A stretch of 13,217 nt of DNA from Parcubacteria group bacterium Gr01-1014_56 (lineage in GTDB: Bacteria; Patescibacteriota; Minisyncoccia; Phycocordibacterales; SBAW01): assembly GCA_007375995.1 (NCBI GenBank), contig VMFK01000037.1:1-13217 (forward strand), given 5' to 3'. The notes below the pieces were generated by a model, which saw only the letters and a list, made by a program, of their open reading frames with translations, did no database searches and was not told the DNA's origin. The first letter of the stretch is position 1; each line of letters begins with the position of its first letter. Positions 1-5,726 of the stretch are shown here, one piece after another. Position numbers and translations under genes: made by a program.

Positions 1-289
1 TAAAACTTTTTCTAACTTCATCATCAAATGGAATAACTCCATACAATGGAAGTTCTAACATTTTCATAATATCATCTTGTGGAATTTCTCCTTTTTCTCC
101 TCTAACAAAATTTAGAATTATTCCAAGAGGAGCCACGCCAATTCTTTGCGCAGTGATTTTTGTTTTCAAAACATCTGCCACACTAGGAGAATCTGGTGAA
201 GAAATCAACAGCACTTGATCTGATGCAGCAAGACAAGAAGTAACATTTTTCTCTATTCCTGCTGGAGCATCCATTAAAATAAAATCAAA
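1..289 (-). CDS. MinD/ParA-family ATPase, internal fragment (archaeal MinD-like)
   Basis: The minus strand is open without a stop for 96 codons and runs off the window. It begins FDFILMDAPAGIEKN, the switch/Walker A' region of MinD-type deviant P-loop ATPases (family pattern YDFILIDSPAG). It continues with VLLISSPDSPSVADVLKT, then LGIILNFVRGEKGEIP, then LPLYGVIPFDDEVRKS, all in family order. The N-terminal P-loop part is missing: in this frame a TAG lies directly upstream at 292-290, where the sequence becomes uvrB. MinD proteins are membrane-associated ATPases that position division or other machinery. The ISS.DSPSVADVLKT and LNFVRGEKGEI stretches resemble archaeal MinD more than bacterial MinD, from memory only. 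A/T-ending codons and AGA arginines differ from all other genes here. It is probably foreign to the rest of the contig. Confidence 0.8.
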
Positions 290-292
290 CTA
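284..292. other. Abrupt composition and gene junction (probable chimeric join)
   Basis: Left of this point the sequence is about 34% G+C and encodes a MinD-like protein on the minus strand. Right of it the sequence is about half G+C and encodes UvrB on the plus strand. Both proteins lose their N-termini here and neither has a start codon, promoter or ribosome binding site. The two homologies meet or overlap by a few bases around 285-290, which fits joining at a short shared sequence. Assembly error is most likely; a real rearrangement cannot be excluded from sequence alone. Confidence 0.75.
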
Positions 293-2336
293 CACACCTG
301 CGGGGGACCAACCCAAGGCAATTGAAGCTCTTGTTTCTGGGCTTAAAAAGGGGGAGCGACATCAGACACTCCTTGGCGTTACTGGCTCAGGTAAGACTTT
401 TACAGTCGCAAATGTGATTGAGGCGGTACAAAAACCGACCCTCGTTATCGCACACAACAAAACGCTTGCAGCGCAGTTGGCACAGGAGTATCGAGAGTTT
501 TTCCCCAACAATGCGGTGCACTATTTTGTTTCTTACTACGACTACTACCAGCCGGAGGCGTATATCCCCACCAGTGATACTTTTATCGAAAAAGAAGCGC
601 AGATAAACGAAGAGATAGATCGTTTACGCCATGCCTCTACCCAAGCACTCCTCACGCGTAGTGACGTAATTATTGTTGCCTCGGTTTCTTGCATCTACGG
701 CCTTGGTTCTCCGAGCGAGTATCGCAAAGTGCATCTTGAACTTGCTCCTGGGTTAAAGAAAAACCGTGCAGAACTTATCCGCGAGCTTATCGGTGTGTAC
801 TTCACTCGCACGACTGCAGACGTTACTCCAGGCACGTTTCGTGCACTTGGAAATAGTATTGAGATAATGCCCACGGGCGAGCGCGTGCTCTATCGTATTG
901 AGTTCGCCCACTCGACAAGCTCGGGACAAGAGGGAGAAACTATAGGCAAAGTGCGTGTGATAGATGCGATCACCCGCGCTGAGCTTGAGCCAAAGAAGTC
1001 GCTTTTTCTTTTTCCTGCAAAGCATTATGTGACTCCTGAAGATGAACGCACTCGTGCCGTCGAAGATATTAAACAAGAACTTAAAGAACAGCTCGCCAGG
1101 TTTGAGCGCTCAGGAAAACTGCTTGAGGCAGAACGCATTAAACGCCGCACGAGCTACGATTTGGCGATGATACGTGAGATCGGCTACTGCAATGGTATCG
1201 AGAACTACTCGCGTCACTTCGACGGCCGCAAGCAAGGTGAGCCTCCGTATACTTTGCTCGACTACTTCCCGCACAAAACCGACGGCACAGCGGACTTTCT
1301 AACGGTGATCGACGAGTCGCATGTGAGTGTCCCACAAATTGGCGGCATGTATGCGGGTGATAGGGCTCGTAAAGAAAATTTAGTTGAGTTTGGCTTCCGC
1401 TTACCCTCTGCTATCGACAACCGCCCGCTCAAGTTTGAGGAGTTTGAAAAAGAGGTAGGGCAAGTTATTTATACTTCAGCCACACCGGGTAAATACGAAA
1501 TTGAGCATTCTGGTAAACCAATAGAGCAAATAATTCGCCCGACCGGCCTTGTCGACCCAGAGATCGATATACGGCCGGTAACTGGCAATAGAGATCATGA
1601 CCAACGAGGCCAAGTGGAGGACTTTTTAGAAGAAGCCGAAAAGGTGATAGAGAACGGCGGGCGAGTGATGGTGACGACACTCACCAAAAAAATGGCGGAG
1701 GATTTGGCAGAGTTTTTAAAGGACCGCAAGATCAAAGCAGCCTACTTGCACTCAGACGTTGAGACGCTCGACCGGATCACAACGCTCACCGACCTACGCA
1801 AAGGTATGTACGACGTGCTTGTCGGTGTGAACCTGCTTCGCGAAGGGTTAGATTTGCCCGAGGTGCAGCTCGTCGCGATTTTGGATGCCGACAAGGAAGG
1901 GTTTTTACGCTCTGAGACCTCACTGATCCAGACCATTGGTAGAGCTGCGCGCAACATCGAGGGGAGGGTGATACTCTATGCCGACCAGGAGACGCCCTCG
2001 CTTAAAAGAGCGGTCGACGAGACCAACCGCCGTCGCGCTGTGCAAGTAGCTCATAATAAAAAGCACGGCATTACTCCGCAGTCGATTAAAAAAGCGATAA
2101 AAGACATTACCGAGGAGCTCAGGAGCGAACACGGCAAAGCGGTGCAAGAAATGATCGTCATCGAAAAAGAAGAATATAAAAAGAACCCACGTAAATTTAT
2201 AGCAAGCAAACGCGCCGAAATGGCTGAGGCAGTCAAAAACCTCGACTTTGAAACCGCGGCGCTTATAAGAGACGAAATCTTCACTCTGAGTGGCCAAGCA
2301 AGCGAAGGTAAACCCAAAAAATCCAAGAAAAAATAA
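291..2336 (+). CDS. uvrB: UvrABC system protein B, 5' end missing
   Basis: UvrB is the DNA-helicase-like damage verification subunit of nucleotide excision repair: UvrA loads it on damaged DNA and it recruits UvrC. The visible protein (681 residues from 291) starts at YTPAGDQPKAIEAL, which aligns about ten residues into normal UvrB, so only the start is lost. Motifs in order: Walker A GVTGSGKT (375-398), the beta-hairpin motif YYDYYQPEAYIP that clamps DNA, the DESH helicase box, PQIGGMY, LLREGLDLPEV, QTIGRAARN (helicase motif VI), and a C-terminal UVR motif ending ALIRDEIF that contacts UvrC. The frame stays open upstream to 219 but contains no ATG and is MinD sequence. The GTG at 414 would remove Walker A and is not the start. 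An AHSTSSGQEGE insertion lies in a normally short loop (see 906-932). Confidence 0.97.
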   Translation, partial: YTPAGDQPKAIEALVSGLKKGERHQTLLGVTGSGKTFTVANVIEAVQKPTLVIAHNKTLAAQLAQEYREFFPNNAVHYFVSYYDYYQPEAYIPTSDTFIEKEAQINEEIDRLRHASTQALLTRSDVIIVASVSCIYGLGSPSEYRKVHLELAPGLKKNRAELIRELIGVYFTRTTADVTPGTFRALGNSIEIMPTGERVLYRIEFAHSTSSGQEGETIGKVRVIDAITRAELEPKKSLFLFPAKHYVTPEDERTRAVEDIKQELKEQLARFERSGKLLEAERIKRRTSYDLAMIREIGYCNGIENYSRHFDGRKQGEPPYTLLDYFPHKTDGTADFLTVIDESHVSVPQIGGMYAGDRARKENLVEFGFRLPSAIDNRPLKFEEFEKEVGQVIYTSATPGKYEIEHSGKPIEQIIRPTGLVDPEIDIRPVTGNRDHDQRGQVEDFLEEAEKVIENGGRVMVTTLTKKMAEDLAEFLKDRKIKAAYLHSDVETLDRITTLTDLRKGMYDVLVGVNLLREGLDLPEVQLVAILDADKEGFLRSETSLIQTIGRAARNIEGRVILYADQETPSLKRAVDETNRRRAVQVAHNKKHGITPQSIKKAIKDITEELRSEHGKAVQEMIVIEKEEYKKNPRKFIASKRAEMAEAVKNLDFETAALIRDEIFTLSGQASEGKPKKSKKK
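906..932 (+). repeat. Short interspersed repeat, copy 1 (in uvrB)
   Basis: The core TCGACAAGCTCGGGACAAG (912-930) resembles TCGACAAACTCAGGGCAAG at 13159-13177 and, with one extra base, the sequence at 7789-7808. Here it is read in the frame encoding HSTSSGQ, the same frame that gives HSTNSGQ in cyoC. It falls after YRIEFA in UvrB, in a surface loop where the family usually has only a few residues, so it looks like an in-frame insertion. Confidence 0.6.
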
Positions 2337-2337
2337 A

Positions 2338-2375
2338 ACACATTAATTCTATGCTATAGCGTATAGTTAATGTGT
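2338..2375. repeat. 38-bp imperfect palindrome after uvrB
   Basis: The sequence folds on itself almost completely: ACACATTAA (2338-2346) pairs with TTAATGTGT (2367-2375), and the pairing continues to the centre at 2356/2357 with one mismatch and two G-T pairs. It starts two bases after the uvrB stop. On the plus strand no T-run follows. Read on the minus strand it is followed by a T-rich stretch complementary to 2320-2337. It may act as an RNA 3' end stabiliser, a weak terminator or a protein-binding dyad. Confidence 0.55.
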
Positions 2376-2443
2376 CCAGATATAGAGAAGAAAACCCAAA
2401 AAGCCTAAGAAATAAGGGTGTTTTGGCAAGCACTTGTAGTCGC

Positions 2444-2472
2444 TTGACAGAAGAGGTGGGGGGGTGTATACT
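2444..2472 (+). promoter_or_regulatory. Consensus sigma70-type promoter for the ncRNA
   Basis: A perfect -35 box TTGACA (2444-2449) is followed by a 17-bp spacer containing a G7 run and a -10 box TATACT (2467-2472), five of six matches to consensus. Transcription should start near 2479. It is the strongest-looking promoter in the window, which suits an abundant stable RNA more than an mRNA for a repair gene. Confidence 0.85.
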
Positions 2473-2478
2473 ATTAAA

Positions 2479-2720
2479 ACCCTAAGGAACTACGGTTTCC
2501 ATGGGGTTTGATAGTACTTCCATTTTCAGTATTGATGCGAGCGCTAGCTCGTCCCCAGTTGGGTCGCCACAGAGGAGTGGCACGAACACGACCCTTCGGA
2601 GGTACCTCACCTCCATTGCAGTTAGCAGGAGTCCCAAACATGGGAGTTTCTGCTCAAAGTATTGCGAGCCGCCGTTGTCGAACGGCATGCGCCCCCTCCA
2701 CAAGGGCGCTTTTCTTTTTA
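2479..2720 (+). ncRNA. Putative structured non-coding RNA of unrecognised family
   Basis: About 240 nt lie between a consensus promoter and an intrinsic terminator with no credible reading frame. Helices I can pair by hand: AACCC/GGGTT with GGAA/TTCC (2478-2508); a long-range helix AGTACTT (2513-2519) with AAGTATT (2657-2663); and inside it CGAGC-GCTA-GCTCG (2538-2551), GGGTC/GACCC (2561-2594) enclosing GCCAC-agagga-GTGGC, GGAGGT-acctc-ACCTCC (2598-2614), and AGCAG/CTGCT with TCCC/GGGA (2624-2654). After the closing helix comes GCCGTT-gtcg-AACGGC (2671-2686), then the terminator. The segments near 2528 and 2658 share AGTATTG and GCGAGC, so alternative pairings are possible. I see no tmRNA tag or tRNA-like ends, no RNase P conserved core, no SRP apical loop and no 6S-like long rod. 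It could instead be a uvrA attenuator leader. Confidence 0.7.
2689..2719 (+). terminator. Rho-independent terminator of the ncRNA
   Basis: GCGCCC (2689-2694), a nine-base loop, and GGGCGC (2704-2709) form a G+C stem directly followed by TTTTCTTTTT. This is a standard intrinsic terminator. It separates the RNA gene from uvrA, which begins about 100 bp downstream. Confidence 0.85.
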
Positions 2721-2737
2721 TAAAACCAAAAAAGTGC

Positions 2738-2817
2738 TATACTAAATTTGTGTATGTGTACCCCTCGGAGGAATCCGGGGGCAAAAGTCGTGTTTATAGA
2801 TTTGTGTATCGAAAAAA
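2738..2817 (+). promoter_or_regulatory. uvrA leader: candidate -10 box and 5'-UTR stem-loop
   Basis: TATACT (2738-2743) is a good -10 box without a convincing -35 at the right distance, so the promoter call is tentative. The leader holds a compact hairpin: CCCC (2761-2764), a bulged T, CGGA (2766-2769), loop GGAA (a GNRA tetraloop), TCCG (2774-2777), GGGG (2778-2781). It contains a GGAGG sequence, but 46 nt from the uvrA ATG this is too far to be its ribosome binding site. A second weak box, TATAGA, lies at 2795-2800. Confidence 0.4.
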
Positions 2818-5427
2818 ATGGAGGATCATATCAATATAAAAGGGGCGAAAACCCACAATTTAAAAAACGTTTCGCTGTCTATTCCTAGGAATAAGATGGT
2901 GATGTTTACAGGGCTCTCCGGCTCGGGAAAGTCCTCTTTGGCATTTGATACTATTTTTGCTGAGGGCCAACGGCGCTATGTAGAGTCGCTCTCGGCCTAC
3001 GCCCGCCAGTTCTTGCGCCAGATGCAAAAGCCCGACGTTGAGGAGATCACCGGCCTCTCGCCTGCAATTTCGATCGACCAAAAATCACGCTCCAATAACC
3101 CACGCTCAACGGTGGCTACTATCACCGAGATCTACGACTACATGCGCATCCTGTTTGCGCGCGTAGGGAAGCCACATTGTTTAATTTGCGGCCGCGAGAT
3201 CAAAAAACTCTCAAACGAGGAGATCATCCAGAGCATAGTTGAGAGCGTCTCTAAACACACCCCTAAAAAGACGCGCAAAGTGATGGGCGTCGATATCCAC
3301 GAAGACACAGTGCGAATTTTCTCCCCCGTAGTGGTCGGCCGCAAGGGCGAGTACTACCAGCTTCTTTACGACCTCCTTGGTAAAGGATATGAAAAGGCAA
3401 AAATAGATGGCAAACTCTTATCACTACGCGAGCAGGTGATCCTCTCAAAATATAAAAAGCACAGTATCGATGTGCTTGTTGACGAAATCTTAGTAACAGA
3501 TTTTACCCGAACTAAATCTGCAGCGCTCGAGCGTTTAAGCGAGGCGGTTGAAAAGGCTCTGGAGGAGTCTGATGGGCTGGTTAAGATCGAAGACATGGTT
3601 GAGGAGCGTTTGATCTCGGCAAAATTTATGTGTCCGTACGACGGGTTCTCATTCCCTGAGGTTGAACCTCGCTTATTTTCATTTAACTCTCCCTATGGTG
3701 CCTGCCCAGCGTGCAATGGGCTTGGCACCAAACACTTTATGGGCGAGGAGCCGTGCCCGGTGTGTAAGGGCGCGAGGCTCCGCCCTGAAGCCCTACATGT
3801 ATTTCTTCAAGGTTCGACCTTGAAGCCGGGCTCTAAAAGGTCGAACCTTAGTATTGTCGACTCAACCAATTTCTCAATCAAAGATGCGTTTGATTTTTTT
3901 GAAGGCCTCGCGTTGTCAAAGAAGGACCACGAAATTTCAAAAACAATCATCAAAGAGATTTCAGCGCGTCTTAAATTTATGCTCGACGTCGGGCTCGACT
4001 ACTTAACGCTCGACCGCCGCGCCAACACGCTCTCCGGCGGCGAGGCCCAGCGGATCAGGCTTGCTTCGCAGTTAGGCAGCGGGCTTGTGGGGGCGCTCTA
4101 TGTGCTCGACGAACCGACGATTGGGCTCCACCAGCGCGACAACGAGCGGCTTATTAAAACACTGCTTAATTTACGTGATCTAGGCAACACTATTTTAGTT
4201 GTTGAGCACGATGAGGATACAATCTACTCGGGCGATTACTTGGTTGATATCGGCCCCGGTGCCGGAGTGCACGGCGGCAAGATCGTTGTAGACGGTTATT
4301 TAGATAAACTTTTAACTGCAAAGAAAAACGATAGCGGCTCTGTCACGCTCGCATACCTGCGCGGAGAAAAAGCGATCGAAATTCCAGACGCAAGACGCGA
4401 AAAAGACAAAGGTTGGTTGAAAATAAAAGGGGGTAAAGCCTTTAACATCCAGAATTTGTCTGCAGAGGTTCCACTTGGGCGGCTCACGGCTATTACGGGT
4501 GTCTCGGGCTCGGGTAAGTCAACCTTTCTCTACGAAATAATGTACGAAAACCTACGCGCGCGGTTCGACAAAAAATATCGCACAAACAAAATCTATAACG
4601 CCGCTTCGTTTGAGGGTACCGAGCATCTCTCTCGTGCGATTTTGATAGACCAGTCGCCGATAGGGAGAACTCCGCGCAGCAACCCAGCAACTTACACCGG
4701 CGCGTTTGTCTTTATCCGCGAACTTTTTGCCGAGACTACTGAGGCTCGTGCGCGCGGATGGACGGCGTCGCGCTTTTCGTTCAACGTGCCACAAGCCCGT
4801 AATGGAGGCCGCTGCGAGGCGTGTGAGGGCAACGGGGTTATTGCGGTTGAGATGTCGTTTTTGCCCACCGTGTATGTCACCTGCGACGTCTGCAACAGTA
4901 AACGGTTTATGAAAGAGACGCTCGAAGTTAAATATAAAAAGAAGAGCATTTATGACGTGCTTGAGATGTCGGTTGAGGAAGCGATTACATTTTTTGAAGA
5001 TATCCCGGCGATCTACGACCGCTTAAAAACTCTGGAGGAGGTAGGGCTCGGCTATTTAAAACTAGGGCAGTCGGCAACAACGCTCTCTGGCGGTGAAGCA
5101 CAGCGTGTCAAAATTTCTTCAGAACTGTATCGGCCACATCTCCAGAAAACAATCTATCTGCTCGACGAGCCGACTGTGGGTTTGCACTATGAGGACGTGC
5201 GCAAGTTGATCGATATTTTGAACCGGCTTGTTGCAGCGGGGAACACAGTGGTCCTGATCGAGCACAATATGGATATTATAAAAAATGCCGACTGGCTACT
5301 CGACTTTGGCCCTGAAGGCGGAGTTGGTGGCGGCAAACTCATTGCGAAGGGCACACCGGAGGATGTTATTAAGAGCAAAGTGTCGCATACCGGCAAATAC
5401 TTGCACAAAGTACTGAAGGGTCGCTAG
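2818..5427 (+). CDS. uvrA: UvrABC system protein A, lacking the insertion domain
   Basis: UvrA is the damage-sensing ABC-type ATPase dimer that starts nucleotide excision repair and loads UvrB. The 869 residues hold two ABC modules: Walker A GLSGSGKS (32-39) and GVSGSGKS (~561-568), signatures LSGGEAQ (405-411 and 756-762), and DEPTIGLH and DEPTVGLH Walker B regions. The UvrB-binding domain (~130-245) is present. The C-terminal zinc module CEAC...CDVC is intact. In the N-terminal one the usual CxxC reads CPYD, so one zinc ligand is changed. After ACPACNGLG only about ten residues precede CPVCKGARLR, where E. coli UvrA has roughly 100 more: the insertion domain is absent. An in-frame repeat adds QGSTLKPGSKRSNL near 331-344. 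The start MEDHINIKGAKTHNLKNV matches the family N-terminus; no Shine-Dalgarno precedes it. Confidence 0.97.
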   Translation: MEDHINIKGAKTHNLKNVSLSIPRNKMVMFTGLSGSGKSSLAFDTIFAEGQRRYVESLSAYARQFLRQMQKPDVEEITGLSPAISIDQKSRSNNPRSTVATITEIYDYMRILFARVGKPHCLICGREIKKLSNEEIIQSIVESVSKHTPKKTRKVMGVDIHEDTVRIFSPVVVGRKGEYYQLLYDLLGKGYEKAKIDGKLLSLREQVILSKYKKHSIDVLVDEILVTDFTRTKSAALERLSEAVEKALEESDGLVKIEDMVEERLISAKFMCPYDGFSFPEVEPRLFSFNSPYGACPACNGLGTKHFMGEEPCPVCKGARLRPEALHVFLQGSTLKPGSKRSNLSIVDSTNFSIKDAFDFFEGLALSKKDHEISKTIIKEISARLKFMLDVGLDYLTLDRRANTLSGGEAQRIRLASQLGSGLVGALYVLDEPTIGLHQRDNERLIKTLLNLRDLGNTILVVEHDEDTIYSGDYLVDIGPGAGVHGGKIVVDGYLDKLLTAKKNDSGSVTLAYLRGEKAIEIPDARREKDKGWLKIKGGKAFNIQNLSAEVPLGRLTAITGVSGSGKSTFLYEIMYENLRARFDKKYRTNKIYNAASFEGTEHLSRAILIDQSPIGRTPRSNPATYTGAFVFIRELFAETTEARARGWTASRFSFNVPQARNGGRCEACEGNGVIAVEMSFLPTVYVTCDVCNSKRFMKETLEVKYKKKSIYDVLEMSVEEAITFFEDIPAIYDRLKTLEEVGLGYLKLGQSATTLSGGEAQRVKISSELYRPHLQKTIYLLDEPTVGLHYEDVRKLIDILNRLVAAGNTVVLIEHNMDIIKNADWLLDFGPEGGVGGGKLIAKGTPEDVIKSKVSHTGKYLHKVLKGR
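3805..3849. repeat. 45-bp in-frame hairpin element within uvrA
   Basis: AAGGTTCGACCTT (3809-3821) and AAGGTCGAACCTT (3837-3849) are perfect 13-bp inverted repeats around a 15-nt loop. The left arm is also part of a tighter hairpin, CTTCAAGGT-TCG-ACCTTGAAG (3805-3825). The element encodes 15 residues (330-344), in a place where UvrA homologues run straight from ALxV to the NxSI..A segment. It preserves the frame and is unrelated in sequence to the elements in uvrC and cyoB. Confidence 0.65.
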
Positions 5428-5429
5428 AA

Positions 5430-5462
5430 AAAATATAAAGGCCGGAGATTTCTCTCCGGCCT
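5430..5462 (-). terminator. Intrinsic terminator for the 5470-5658 gene
   Basis: AGGCCGGAGA (5439-5448), loop TTTC, TCTCCGGCCT (5453-5462) form a perfect 10-bp stem. On the minus strand it is followed by TTTATATTTTTTC, the T-tract of an intrinsic terminator for the leftward gene. It lies between the convergent uvrA stop and that gene's stop and could also impede uvrA transcription from the other side. Confidence 0.85.
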
Positions 5463-5469
5463 GTGGCGT

Positions 5470-5658
5470 CTATTTTCCCAGCGCTTTTTTTAAACGTCTG
5501 AGCGTTTCGGCGTCGTCGATCGCTCCGAGTTCCTCTTCGAGGTGCTCCCGATCTTCCTCGGTGTGCACGCAGTGCTCGCTATCGATGATAGCTTGAGCAA
5601 CTTCTTTTACAAGCTGCTCGATTTCCTTTGCCTCTTCTCTGGTGTTTATGTCTATCAA
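5470..5658 (-). CDS. Small acidic protein of unknown function (62 aa)
   Basis: I do not recognise a family. The chosen start is TTG at 5658, preceded by AAGGAG (5671-5666) at a 7-nt spacing. The longer frame back to 5724 would start inside its own -35 box. The product begins LIDINTREEAKEIEQLV (first codon read as Met), is rich in Glu, Asp and Lys, and is probably largely helical, ending RRLKKALGK. It has no membrane segment; Cys and His occur only around HCVH. A promoter, a ribosome binding site and a strong terminator make a real gene likely. It is divergent from uvrC and shares its promoter region, so the two may be co-regulated. Confidence 0.7.
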   Translation of the reverse strand: MIDINTREEAKEIEQLVKEVAQAIIDSEHCVHTEEDREHLEEELGAIDDAETLRRLKKALGK

Positions 5659-5690
5659 GTTTCCGCTCCTTTTGGTTGGGTGCCGCTCAA

Positions 5691-5719
5691 TTGATAATGT
5701 AGCATTGTTGTTGTATCCT
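5691..5719 (+). promoter_or_regulatory. uvrC promoter, predicting a leaderless mRNA
   Basis: TTGATA (5691-5696), a 17-bp spacer and TATCCT (5714-5719) precede the uvrC ATG at 5727 by seven bases. Transcription would start at or next to the A of the ATG. No Shine-Dalgarno sequence is present, consistent with a leaderless message. Only the -35 box and spacing are strong; the -10 is weaker. Confidence 0.6.
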
Positions 5720-5724
5720 GTCAA
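5696..5724 (-). promoter_or_regulatory. Promoter of the 62-aa gene
   Basis: On the minus strand TTGACA (5724-5719) is a perfect -35 box, followed by 17 bp and TACATT (5701-5696) as -10. The predicted start near 5689 leaves a leader of about 30 nt carrying the AAGGAG ribosome binding site. It occupies nearly the same base pairs as the uvrC promoter on the other strand. Confidence 0.65.
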
Positions 5725-5726
5725 CT

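Noticed and set aside
414..2336. GTG at 414 as the uvrB start
   Set aside because: It would delete the Walker A motif at 375-398. Clear UvrB homology extends upstream to about 291.
2479..2720. tmRNA, RNase P RNA, SRP RNA or 6S RNA as the identity of the RNA gene
   Set aside because: No tag frame or tRNA-like ends, no RNase P conserved cores, no SRP apical motif and no rod-like end-to-end pairing could be found by eye. A covariance search is still needed.
2501..2839. 112-codon plus-strand reading frame between uvrB and uvrA
   Set aside because: It has no ribosome binding site, runs through the hairpins and the intrinsic terminator of the RNA gene, and ends inside uvrA in another frame. The composition is not protein-like.
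5470..5724. 84-residue version of the small minus-strand gene starting at TTG 5724
   Set aside because: The first 22 codons coincide with the gene's own promoter boxes; the TTG at 5658 has a well-spaced AAGGAG and lies downstream of the predicted transcription start.
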